NCBI GenBank assembly: GCA_902605365.1
Contig: CACLCM010000008.1
Span: 1-60,143, forward strand
Length of the DNA stretch: 60,143 bases
From: an uncultured Candidatus Poseidoniales archaeon
Lineage (GTDB): Archaea > Thermoplasmatota > Poseidoniia > Poseidoniales > Poseidoniaceae
Direction: 5' to 3'
In this document: piece after piece, positions 34,882 to 42,912 of the stretch
How positions within the stretch are numbered: position 1 is the first letter of the stretch
Layout: every line of letters starts with the position of its first letter
Position numbers and translations under genes: made by a program
Notes under the pieces: generated by a model
The model's input: the letters and a program-made list of their open reading frames with translations, nothing else
Databases searched by the model: none
Told to the model about the DNA's origin: nothing

Positions 34882-35709
34882 GTGGACACTATGAACATCA
34901 CAGAACTAGAAGAAATGGCACGTAAATGTCGAGTTGAAATATGCAAGATGGTTCATCGTGCTCAAGCAGGACACCCGGGTGGTTCCCTTTCTGAAATTGA
35001 TATATTATGTGCGCTGTATGGAAGTAGGCTTAGAGTACAACCAGATAATCCAGATTGGGAAGACCGTGACCGATTTATTCTATCAAAGGGACACGCATCT
35101 CCTGGTATGTATGCAGTATTAGCAGAAATGGGATTCATATCACATGCTGATCTAGAAACATACCGTGTCAAAGGTGGCGTTTGTCAAGGCCATGTCGACA
35201 TGAAATGGTGTCCTGGAGTAGATTTCTCTGCAGGTAGCCTTGGAATGGGCCTGTCATATGGAATGGGTTGCGCGATTGCAGCCAAACTCGATGGTTCAAG
35301 TAGAAATGCGTATGTTATGGTCGGTGACGGAGAAATACAGGAAGGTAGTATCTGGGAAGCGGCAATGGCTGCTGCACATCATGAACTAGGTAATCTGAAA
35401 CTATTCCTAGATTGTAATCGAATCCAAAATGATGACTTCTGTGAAACTCAGATGCGTATGTTCGATATCCCAGCAAAATGGAATTCTTTTGGCTGGGCTG
35501 TCAAAGTCATTGATGGGCACAACATGTCAGAAATTGTTTCAGCCATTGAGTGGATGGACTCGATAACAGATAAACCAGCAGTTGTAATTGCAAATACGGT
35601 GAAAGGAAAGGGTGTATCGTACATGGAGGATAATCCTGCTTTCCACGGAGCGGCGCCATCTGATGAGCAGTTAGCTATTGCACTAAGTGAATTGGGGGTG
35701 AATGCATGA
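34882..35709 (+). CDS. tktA: Transketolase N-terminal subunit
   Basis: About 275 residues. This is the thiamine-diphosphate-binding half of a split transketolase. Visible signatures are HRAQAGHPGGSLSEIDIL, SKGHASPGMYAVLAEMG, the GSLGMGLSYGMGCAIA block, the ThDP motif VGDGEIQEGSIWEAAM with a metal-binding DCNRIQNDD, and NTVKGKGVSYMED. GTG 34882 is favoured because AAGGGG ends five bases upstream; ATG 34891 and TTG 34879 are alternatives. Its stop overlaps the C-terminal subunit start by 4 bases (ATGA), so the two halves are made together. Split transketolase is usual in archaea. Confidence 0.92.
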   Translation: MDTMNITELEEMARKCRVEICKMVHRAQAGHPGGSLSEIDILCALYGSRLRVQPDNPDWEDRDRFILSKGHASPGMYAVLAEMGFISHADLETYRVKGGVCQGHVDMKWCPGVDFSAGSLGMGLSYGMGCAIAAKLDGSSRNAYVMVGDGEIQEGSIWEAAMAAAHHELGNLKLFLDCNRIQNDDFCETQMRMFDIPAKWNSFGWAVKVIDGHNMSEIVSAIEWMDSITDKPAVVIANTVKGKGVSYMEDNPAFHGAAPSDEQLAIALSELGVNA

Positions 35710-36644
35710 GTCGTATGGCAGCAACAAGAGATGGGTATGGTGATGCGTTATTGGCATTAGCAGGAAATCCGAAGGTTGTGGTTCTGGAAGCGGATTTAGG
35801 TAAATCAACAAAATCACTACATTTCAGGAAAGCACATCCTGAGCGCACAGTATCTTGTGGTATTGGTGAACAGAATATGTTACTTGTTGGCGCAGGTCTT
35901 GCATCCAGTGGCTACATCCCATTTGCAAGCACTTTTGCAATTTTCACAGAAAGGGCATTTGAACAGATGAGAAATGGTGTTGCAAGACCTAACCTTGCAG
36001 TGCACCTATGTGGTTCGCACGGAGGGACACACACAGGTACAGACGGATCGAGTGCTCAATCGATAGAGGACCTCGCAATATACAGGACTCTACCGAATGT
36101 CGTAGTAATGCATCCATGTGATGATGTTTCAACTAAAGCACTGACTATGCAACTTCCTGAACTAGGTAGCCCTTCTTACATGCGTACAGCTAGAAACAAA
36201 ACTCCAGTGCTATACGATGGAAGAGAAAGTGAGATTAAAATCGGTAAAGGAATTGTAGTCAAAGAGGGTACTGATGTTGCGATTATTGCTTGTGGAGTAT
36301 TGGTACATGAAGCAATGGTTGCTGCTGAATCATTAGAATCTCAAGGGGTAAGTACGACAGTTGTCGACATGCATACTCTAAAGCCGCTAGATACGGAACT
36401 TATCGATAAACTTGCAAAGAGTTGCGGAGCGATAGTAACTGCAGAAGATCATTCTATTATTGGAGGCCTGGGTGGTGCTGTTGCTGAACACTTGATTACA
36501 ACAAATCCAATTCCTATGGAAAGAATCGGAGTCAAAGATCGATTTGGAGAATCTGCTGGTTCAGATGAAATGTTGGAAATGATGGAGTTAAAATCACAAC
36601 ACATTTCTGATGCAGCGAAGAAGGCAATCGCGAGGAAGGTTTGA
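35706..36644 (+). CDS. tktB: Transketolase C-terminal subunit
   Basis: 312 residues. It holds the pyrimidine-binding and C-terminal domains: TVSCGIGEQNMLLVGAGLA with the catalytic-cycle Glu, YIPFASTFAIFTERAFEQMRN, LCGSHGGTHTGTDGSSAQSIED, and the C-terminal TVVDMHTLKPLD and TAEDHSIIGGLGGAVAEH. It works with the N-terminal subunit to move two-carbon units between sugar phosphates. The start overlaps the preceding stop (ATGA), and a transaldolase gene follows 26 bases later, forming a non-oxidative pentose-phosphate block that supplies ribose and erythrose phosphates. Confidence 0.92.
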   Translation: MSRMAATRDGYGDALLALAGNPKVVVLEADLGKSTKSLHFRKAHPERTVSCGIGEQNMLLVGAGLASSGYIPFASTFAIFTERAFEQMRNGVARPNLAVHLCGSHGGTHTGTDGSSAQSIEDLAIYRTLPNVVVMHPCDDVSTKALTMQLPELGSPSYMRTARNKTPVLYDGRESEIKIGKGIVVKEGTDVAIIACGVLVHEAMVAAESLESQGVSTTVVDMHTLKPLDTELIDKLAKSCGAIVTAEDHSIIGGLGGAVAEHLITTNPIPMERIGVKDRFGESAGSDEMLEMMELKSQHISDAAKKAIARKV

Positions 36645-36670
36645 AGCACCGTCTAGTACAACATCGTTCC

Positions 36671-37330
36671 ATGGAGTTCTTCTTGGACACTGCTGATGTT
36701 GACGAAATACGTGAGATTGCCTCTTGGGGTATACTAGATGGAGTAACCACTAATCCCTCATTGATTAAGAAAAGTGGAAGAGATTTCAAAACAGTTGTAG
36801 CCGAAATCGCATCGATTTGTAACGGGCCTATATCAGCGGAAGTAACCGCTTTAGATACAGCAGGAATGGTTGAGCAAGGTAGAGCTTTGAAAGAAGAGTT
36901 GCCAGAAAATGTAATCATTAAGATTCCATGTACGCCTGAAGGATTAGCCGCTACTAAGATTCTGACCGAAGACGGTACTAAGACAAATGTCACACTAGTA
37001 TTTTCTGCGGCTCAAGCATTGATGGCTGCAAAGGCAGGGGCGACTTATGTGTCTCCTTTCATTGGACGAATTGATGATACCGGTGCTGATGGAATGGCTT
37101 TAATTGCAGAGATCATGAATACTTGGGATAATTATAATGTCGAAACAAAGGTCCTTGCAGCATCTATACGCCATCCTACTCACGTACTGGCATGTATGCA
37201 AATGGGCGCTCATACCGTAACTATGCCAACCAAAACTTTCCGTCAGTTGATGAGTCATCCACTGACTGACAAAGGGCTTGCTGGATTCATGAAGGACTGG
37301 GCTGAGGTTGAAGCAGCAGGAAATGCTTGA
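36671..37330 (+). CDS. tal: Transaldolase, small TalC/MipB type
   Basis: 219 residues, the size of the small transaldolase / fructose-6-phosphate aldolase subfamily. N-terminal MEFFLDTADVDEI, DGVTTNPSLIKKSG, the strand VIIKIPCTPEGL carrying the Schiff-base Lys, TNVTLVFSAAQALMAAKAGA and YVSPFIGRIDD are all family blocks. Whether it acts as transaldolase or F6P aldolase cannot be settled from sequence, though pairing with transketolase favours transaldolase. ATG 36671 begins the conserved N-terminus; the TTG at 36641 only adds a non-conserved extension. A perfect 7-bp inverted repeat spans its stop codon (37328-37343). Confidence 0.92.
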   Translation: MEFFLDTADVDEIREIASWGILDGVTTNPSLIKKSGRDFKTVVAEIASICNGPISAEVTALDTAGMVEQGRALKEELPENVIIKIPCTPEGLAATKILTEDGTKTNVTLVFSAAQALMAAKAGATYVSPFIGRIDDTGADGMALIAEIMNTWDNYNVETKVLAASIRHPTHVLACMQMGAHTVTMPTKTFRQLMSHPLTDKGLAGFMKDWAEVEAAGNA

Positions 37331-37343
37331 AGCGAACGCTTCA
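37328..37343. repeat. Perfect inverted repeat over the transaldolase stop
   Basis: TGAAGCG-AA-CGCTTCA, 7-bp arms with a 2-base centre. The left arm begins with the transaldolase TGA. In RNA it could form a short hairpin if the innermost pair opens. There is no following T-tract, so it is not a classic terminator; it may be a protein-binding palindrome or an mRNA 3' stabilising stem. Confidence 0.55.
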
Positions 37344-37383
37344 TAATGAGAACCTGCCCACATCGTGTTAGGAGGCGGTGATT

Positions 37384-37905
37384 ATGACGACTAACGATAG
37401 TAAAGTAAAACGCCTTTTAGATGGTGACATCGACGAGGAAGAAATCGCTTCTGACCCAGTGCTTGCGAGCCTGGCTGAAAGGATATTCGGGTTAAATATT
37501 GAACCGATTACACCTACTAAACCGAGTCTGTCTGACGGACTTCCACCTGTGGAAGTTATTACAGCAAAGACATCACACGATTCGATGATTGAAGTTGTTC
37601 CTGGTGTAGAACCAATTCCAATGCCATTGCCTGCATTACCAGATATACCTAAAGGCGAAGTTGGTAAAAAAGGTAAATTCCTAATGATATTCGGAGTTTC
37701 CTCACTACTGCTTGCTGTAGCAAATATCTTTGGAGCATTCGGGTTCCTCAATGGCGGAGAGGGTACCAGAATCAATTGGGCTGGAATTCACGACATTAAC
37801 AATGAAATGGGGTGGTCTGAGGCCTACCCTGTACTCGGTATTCCTGATTATGTAGCCGTGGTTGCTAGCATACTAGTCCTAATCGTTGCTTTTGTGCGCA
37901 AGTGA
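37384..37905 (+). CDS. Small membrane protein, unknown
   Basis: 173 residues. The first 95 are acidic then Pro-rich (EPITPTKPSLSDG, PIPMPLPALPDIPKGE) and presumably cytoplasmic. Two hydrophobic segments follow, KFLMIFGVSSLLLAVANIFG and a C-terminal YVAVVASILVLIVAFVRK. No family is recognised. GGAGG at 37371-37375 is eight bases before ATG 37384, which decides this start over the GTG at 37378. It lies between the transaldolase and proS genes, 39 bases before the latter, and may be co-transcribed with both. Confidence 0.72.
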   Translation: MTTNDSKVKRLLDGDIDEEEIASDPVLASLAERIFGLNIEPITPTKPSLSDGLPPVEVITAKTSHDSMIEVVPGVEPIPMPLPALPDIPKGEVGKKGKFLMIFGVSSLLLAVANIFGAFGFLNGGEGTRINWAGIHDINNEMGWSEAYPVLGIPDYVAVVASILVLIVAFVRK

Positions 37906-37944
37906 TGCGGCAATTTCATGAATAGCCCACATGGGGTACTTGTT

Positions 37945-39438
37945 ATGGGAAAAGGGAAAGCAAAGCGCGGAATACCTTCGAAAGTTGATGATTTCAACTC
38001 TTGGTACCCATTTATTGTCGAAGCTGCAGAACTTGTAGACAAGAGATACCCAATCAAGGGAATGGACGTCTGGAGGCCATATGGATGGCGAACAATGAAG
38101 TTGATTGATGCATTAACTCATGCTGAAATGGAAAGAACTGGTCACGAAGAGGTAAACTTTCCATTATTGATTCCAGAAAATTTACTCGACAAAGAAAATG
38201 CTCTCGTTGCTAGATTGAAAAGAGCAAGAGAAGAGGGTGTAGATCCTGATGACCTAAGAGGAGAAGAGGAAGAAGGTGGATTCAAGAAAGAGGTCTATTG
38301 GGTTAAACACGCCGGAGAAAATGAATTGGATATTCCAATGTTCTTACGTCCAACAAGTGAGACTGCAATGTACACTATGTTCCCGCTGTGGATTCGTTCA
38401 CACAAAGACTTGCCAATGAAATTGTATCAGATGGTCAACACATTCCGATATGAGACCAAGCAAACACGTTCATTCATCAGAGTACGTGAAATTCATTTCT
38501 TCGAGGCTCACACAGCGCATGCTGATGAGGAATGTGCTAGCAGACAAATAGCACAAGACCTAGAAATTGTGGATAATTTGATGCACGACTTGTGCCTACC
38601 TGTAATCAAGGCTAAAAGGCCAGTTTGGGATACATTTCCTGGTGCTTGGTACACTATTGCTATCGATGCAATTATGCCTAACGGAAGGACTCTACAAGTT
38701 GCTTCATGCCACCATTATAGGGACCAATGGGCCAAAGCATTCGATCTAACCTATGAGAACCTAGATGCACAGCAACAACATTGCCATCAGACAACATATG
38801 GAATGTCTGAACGCTTGTTAGGTGCTGTTGTTGGTATGCATGGTGACGATAATGGCTTGATAATGCCTCCAGCAATCGCTCCGCATCAAGTAGTCATATG
38901 CCCAATGATAAGGAAAAACTCTGAAGTTGACACTGTAGCGAAGGCTGAAGAAATAGCAGCAACATTGAGAGAATCAGGACTTAGAGTCAAAGTTGATTCA
39001 AGAGACATCCATGCGGGACAGAAATATTTCGACTGGGAAATTAAAGGAGTCCCACTAAGATTAGATATTGGTCCAAGAGATATGGAAAACAATACTGCAT
39101 TTGCTGCTAGAAGGACTGGCGGTAAAGAACCACTTTCAATGGAAAATATAGTGGATGAATGTAAAAGAGTACTATCGGAAATATCTGATGAATTACGATT
39201 ACGTGCTAGTGCCCACTCAGATAATGTCGTAATACCATTAACGAGTTTGGATGATGTTGAAGATGGAAAAATCTACGAGATGGCATTCGATGGGACCGAC
39301 TCTCATGCAGAAACTATAGAGAGGACGACTGGTCTATCTTTCCTAGGAGATGCAACTGAACCTTATGAAGATGAAAGGGCTTGTTTTATGTCAGGTAAAA
39401 TGACCACAAGAAGAGTACTTCTAGCCAAGACTTATTGA
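37945..39438 (+). CDS. proS: Prolyl-tRNA synthetase, archaeal/eukaryotic type
   Basis: About 497 residues. A class II synthetase with motif 2 (FRYETKQTRSFIRVREIHFFEAHTAH, read as two blocks) and motif 1 region GWRTMKLIDALTHAEMERTGHEEV, LRPTSETAMYTMF and the anticodon-binding domain VVICPMIRKNS. The C-terminal zinc-binding-like extension of archaeal and eukaryotic ProRS is present in form (CKRVLSEISDEL..), ending in a conserved Tyr. It lacks the bacterial editing insertion. ATG 37945 follows GGGGT by seven bases and is preferred; ATG 37918 is an in-frame alternative. Its TGA abuts the srp54 stop (TGA|TTA). Confidence 0.94.
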   Translation: MGKGKAKRGIPSKVDDFNSWYPFIVEAAELVDKRYPIKGMDVWRPYGWRTMKLIDALTHAEMERTGHEEVNFPLLIPENLLDKENALVARLKRAREEGVDPDDLRGEEEEGGFKKEVYWVKHAGENELDIPMFLRPTSETAMYTMFPLWIRSHKDLPMKLYQMVNTFRYETKQTRSFIRVREIHFFEAHTAHADEECASRQIAQDLEIVDNLMHDLCLPVIKAKRPVWDTFPGAWYTIAIDAIMPNGRTLQVASCHHYRDQWAKAFDLTYENLDAQQQHCHQTTYGMSERLLGAVVGMHGDDNGLIMPPAIAPHQVVICPMIRKNSEVDTVAKAEEIAATLRESGLRVKVDSRDIHAGQKYFDWEIKGVPLRLDIGPRDMENNTAFAARRTGGKEPLSMENIVDECKRVLSEISDELRLRASAHSDNVVIPLTSLDDVEDGKIYEMAFDGTDSHAETIERTTGLSFLGDATEPYEDERACFMSGKMTTRRVLLAKTY

Positions 39439-40806
39439 TTACATTCCAAGGCCGTCGAAGTCTTCCATTTCAGAGTCGCGCATCATGCGCTTCATCTGTT
39501 TGTTCATCTTACGGTTACCGCTCATACCCTTCATCATCTTGCGAGAGCGGTTCCATTGACCGATTAACTCACGGACATCTTTCTCTTTGACACCAGAGCC
39601 ACGGGCAATTCTACGAATGCGGTCTGCCTTGATTTTTGCAGGCTCATCTTTTTCATGAGTAGTCATGGAATCCATAATTACTTGATAGCGATCTAAGTTT
39701 CCTTGCATGGCTTCTTTCTGATTCTTGCCCATAGCACCCATTCCACCGAACATTCCTGATGGAAGGAAAGACAGCAATTTGTCAATAGTACCAACCTTGG
39801 ACATCATTTCCATTTGCGAATACATGTCGTTGAGAGTGAAGCGACCAGACATCATTCTCTGAGTGATGCGCATTGCTTCTTCTTCATCCAAATCTTCCGG
39901 AGCAAGGTCAATCAGTCCCCTGATATCACCCATTCCTAGAAGTCTCGAAATGAATCTATCAGATTCGAATTTTTCAAGGTCCGCAACTTTCTCTCCAGTT
40001 CCGATATACATTACAGGAGCGCCAGTTGTTGCGACAGCGGATAGTGCGCCACCACCCCTTGCAGTACCGTCAAGTTTGGTGATTACAATACCAGTTACAC
40101 CAGCTAAGTCATGGAAATTTGCAGCTACAGGTCCAGCCGATTGACCGACCTGTGCATCGATGACAAGGAACCTTTCATTTGCATTAGCGATTTCAGAAAT
40201 CTCCTCCAACTCTACAACTAAATCTTGGTCTAATTTATGACGACCCGCTGTATCGATAATCACTAAATCTGCTGCGGCGTGAGCCTTTAGTCCATTCTTG
40301 ACGATGTCAACAGCACTCTTGTTTTCAGGCTCTCCATACACATCAACAGTAGAGTCTTCTAACAACTGAGAGAGTTGATTGTAAGCTCCAGGACGGTGTA
40401 CGTCAGCCTCTATTACTGCAACTCGAACACCGTGTTTTTTACGATACCATTCTGCTAATTTCGCAGTACTGGTAGTCTTTCCATTACCATATAATCCAAC
40501 CATCAAGATAGTCGATTGGTGTGGTCTAACCTCACGTGAAGGGCCAAGTAGCCTCACTAATTCAGTGTAAAGAATATTCATGGCATGAGTTTGAAGATTA
40601 ATACCTGGTCTTGGCTCCTCTTCACGCATCCTCATCTCCAGTTTATCGGTGATTTCTTTAGTCTGTCTAACGTTGAAATCGGCTTCTTGTAAAGCCCTTC
40701 TTAGAGAGCGAAGCATCTCTTTAAGTTCATCCTCATCCAACTTCCGTTTGTTCTTTAGCAAACCGAGTGCAGAGAAGATACCTCTGGAGAGTGACTCGAG
40801 TGCCAT
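39439..40806 (-). CDS. srp54: Signal recognition particle GTPase SRP54
   Basis: About 455 residues. N-domain helices (1-90), then the G-domain with P-loop GLYGNGKTT, VIEADVHRPGAYNQL, DTAGRHKLDQDL, the TKLDGTARGGGALS box and GTGEKVADLE. The Met-rich M-domain ends with a basic Met/Lys tail (MMKGMSGNRKMNKQMKRMM) that binds 7S RNA and signal sequences. It delivers ribosomes to SecYEG. ATG 40806 is preferred to a TTG at 40818. It is 42 bases downstream of the Get3/ArsA gene, so two membrane-targeting ATPases or GTPases are adjacent. Its stop abuts proS on the other strand. Confidence 0.95.
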   Translation of the reverse strand: MALESLSRGIFSALGLLKNKRKLDEDELKEMLRSLRRALQEADFNVRQTKEITDKLEMRMREEEPRPGINLQTHAMNILYTELVRLLGPSREVRPHQSTILMVGLYGNGKTTSTAKLAEWYRKKHGVRVAVIEADVHRPGAYNQLSQLLEDSTVDVYGEPENKSAVDIVKNGLKAHAAADLVIIDTAGRHKLDQDLVVELEEISEIANANERFLVIDAQVGQSAGPVAANFHDLAGVTGIVITKLDGTARGGGALSAVATTGAPVMYIGTGEKVADLEKFESDRFISRLLGMGDIRGLIDLAPEDLDEEEAMRITQRMMSGRFTLNDMYSQMEMMSKVGTIDKLLSFLPSGMFGGMGAMGKNQKEAMQGNLDRYQVIMDSMTTHEKDEPAKIKADRIRRIARGSGVKEKDVRELIGQWNRSRKMMKGMSGNRKMNKQMKRMMRDSEMEDFDGLGM

Positions 40807-40848
40807 GCTGTTGCCCAAAAGAGCATTGGGTTTGAACCCAACGGAAGA

Positions 40849-42012
40849 TTATTCTGACGGAAATGTCAATCTTAGGACTTCATTTTCGAGTTTAGCTTTT
40901 ACTTCACTCGCTTTAGCAGGACGGGAAAAAGGAACTGGATGTTCTCTCTCATTTATTCCAACCAACACCGTACCACCTTCACTTCTCAAAGAAAGATCTT
41001 CTCTGACAATTCCCGGCAAATGAAGTAATACATCATCTCCTTCAGACCAAGTCCCTCTGTGGACATCAAGACCTAAACCAACTGTAAATGGTCCCAAACC
41101 ATCTCCTACAGATATTGAGCCATGCAACTCGTCAGACATTTCTCTCAACAATTCAAGACCATGAATATCTGTTTCCTTCAATTCCACTTCATGTAAATGT
41201 AAACCGGGTAATTGTGAATTAAGTAATTCAATGTTGGATTTTTCATTAATTCTACGTGTTTGGATAAACTCGTGGTCGAGGTCGGGCGTCATACGATTTA
41301 TCACGCAACCGCTTACCGGTAAATTGAATTCTGCTAACGCTTGATGGGCCCTAACTGTTTCGTTAACACCCATTTTTTCGGGAATAGTAACCAAAGTAAA
41401 ACGAGTAACATCAGGATTACACAATATTCGACGAACGTGCAAAACTCGACGGCGGAATTTATCCAACTCATTCTTCATTTTCTCACCATCTTTAGCACCA
41501 AACATCATTGCTCTAATGCCACCAGTAACTCTGTGCATCTTGATTATTTTATCAGCCCATTTTTCTATTATTTCAGGAAGAGCAAGGAACCTAAGGGTGT
41601 GCCCTGTAGGAGCAGTATCGAACACTATTACATCCCAATCTGGGTTTTCTAGATGTTTGAGTAATTCATCAAAGGCCATTGCCTCATCAAGGCCAGGCAA
41701 TACCATCTCTGAAGCGTTCATATCTAGTGATTCTCCACCCATCAATGGACCGAGACTTTCAGTTAGTTTTGGAATATGATCTGAGATTCTAGCTTCGGGG
41801 TCTAACTCTAAACCCCAAAGCCCAGATACGCCTTCAACTTCCATAGGTGAAGAGTTTAGTTGAACTCCTAAACTATCAGATGTACTGTGAGCTGGGTCAC
41901 TACTGACAAGCAATACTTTCAATCCTGCATCGGCCAAGCCTACAGCAGTAGATGTAGAAGTTGTTGTCTTACCAACTCCACCTTTCCCACCAAATAGTAG
42001 TAGCCGTGCCAT
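40849..42012 (-). CDS. Get3/ArsA-type ATPase with HSP20-like C-terminus
   Basis: 387 residues. The deviant Walker A is GGKGGVGKTTTSTS at residues 8-21, followed by SSDPAHSTSDSLG (switch I), VFDTAPTGHTLRFLALPE (switch II) and a Met/hydrophobic groove region. The last 80 residues (VLLHLPGIVREDLSLRSEGG..) match the HSP20-like domain found at the C-terminus of some ArsA homologues. No CxxC zinc motif of eukaryotic Get3 is present. Single-copy ATPase plus location beside srp54 favours targeting of tail-anchored proteins over arsenite export, though this is inference; no arsB-like gene is nearby. ATG 42012 is clear. Confidence 0.9.
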   Translation of the reverse strand: MARLLLFGGKGGVGKTTTSTSTAVGLADAGLKVLLVSSDPAHSTSDSLGVQLNSSPMEVEGVSGLWGLELDPEARISDHIPKLTESLGPLMGGESLDMNASEMVLPGLDEAMAFDELLKHLENPDWDVIVFDTAPTGHTLRFLALPEIIEKWADKIIKMHRVTGGIRAMMFGAKDGEKMKNELDKFRRRVLHVRRILCNPDVTRFTLVTIPEKMGVNETVRAHQALAEFNLPVSGCVINRMTPDLDHEFIQTRRINEKSNIELLNSQLPGLHLHEVELKETDIHGLELLREMSDELHGSISVGDGLGPFTVGLGLDVHRGTWSEGDDVLLHLPGIVREDLSLRSEGGTVLVGINEREHPVPFSRPAKASEVKAKLENEVLRLTFPSE

Positions 42013-42090
42013 AAGTAAGCCTCTAGACTGGCATATTCAAGCCTTAGGTTTACACAACTCACTTGAATAGTGGTTTACAGGGGTGTTAAC

Positions 42091-42804
42091 ATGGCAAGCG
42101 ACCTAGTCCTATTTCAGGTCGCTTCAATCGTAGCACTAGTTGGCATGGGGCTCGGTTGGCGAGGAGTAATGACTAGATATTCTGGTTTTTACGACTTAAC
42201 AACTGCATGGAGCATGATGTTCTGGGGAATTCTACTTGGTGGATTCTACGGCAAATTAGGAGATGAACTAATTTTAATTCCATATTATACGGGAGATTTT
42301 CCTCTTCGAAATTTCATTTTGTGTTTGTTCCTAGCAGTAATTGTTCACTTAATCTTGCGAAGAGAAAGAGTCCGAAAAACCGGTTCCCAACCAACTACAG
42401 GGTGGGCTCTAGGATTGTCGGTAGGTGGCATGGTTGGTATGTATGTCATTTACCGAGTTCTCGAGTCAGGGATTAATCCTAGTCACATTGCTACAGCCAT
42501 ATTAATTGCATTAGTAAGCCCGCGTGGGCACGCATTGGTTTTTTGCAGACATGGATATGATATGTTATTGGGTAAAAGGTGGAAAGCAACACTCAAAACA
42601 TTCCTTTTATCGGCTCTATTATTGGGTTCGATATATTCGTCAATTAATGATCCGATAGTTTGGATATTTGTTATTCCAGTTCTACTTTTGTCTGAAAAGA
42701 AGGCACAGGATTGGGTGTGGGCGGCAGTTCCAAACCCTGCTAGAAGACGCTTGAGACGTATATGGTCAGATGCATCTAGAACTAATTCTTTAGAAGAAGA
42801 GTAA
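42091..42804 (+). CDS. Polytopic membrane protein, unknown
   Basis: 237 residues with about seven hydrophobic helices and a basic cytoplasmic C-terminus (NPARRRLRRIWSDASR). Conserved-looking polar positions in helices include GRVMTRYSGFYD-like GWRGVMTRYSGFYDLT and RGHALVFCRHGYD. No known family is recognised with confidence. The start is set by GGGGTG five bases before ATG 42091; a GTG at 42070 is unlikely. It is divergent from the Get3/ArsA gene (78 bases) and precedes the transglutaminase-like gene by 108 bases, which contain their own TATA-like sequence. Confidence 0.75.
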   Translation: MASDLVLFQVASIVALVGMGLGWRGVMTRYSGFYDLTTAWSMMFWGILLGGFYGKLGDELILIPYYTGDFPLRNFILCLFLAVIVHLILRRERVRKTGSQPTTGWALGLSVGGMVGMYVIYRVLESGINPSHIATAILIALVSPRGHALVFCRHGYDMLLGKRWKATLKTFLLSALLLGSIYSSINDPIVWIFVIPVLLLSEKKAQDWVWAAVPNPARRRLRRIWSDASRTNSLEEE

Positions 42805-42835
42805 GTAACCAATTACTCAACGCACTAAATACTAA

Positions 42836-42842
42836 TTTATAT
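42836..42842 (+). promoter_or_regulatory. Candidate TATA box before the transglutaminase-like gene
   Basis: TTTATAT lies 71-77 bases before ATG 42913 in a 108-base AT-rich gap. Archaeal TATA boxes sit about 25 bases before the transcript start, so this would give a leader of roughly 45-50 bases. It would drive the transglutaminase-trkA-trkH unit. The evidence is sequence similarity only. Confidence 0.35.
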
Positions 42843-42912
42843 CGTAAAGTGTTGATATTTTCACTTTCATTATCATGGATAACCTTCATGGGGGTACTGT
42901 TCAGGGTAACAA

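Noticed and set aside
42809-42822. Short inverted repeat AGTAA-CCAA-TTACT after the membrane protein gene
   Set aside because: Five-base arms in AT-rich DNA are expected by chance and no T-tract follows.
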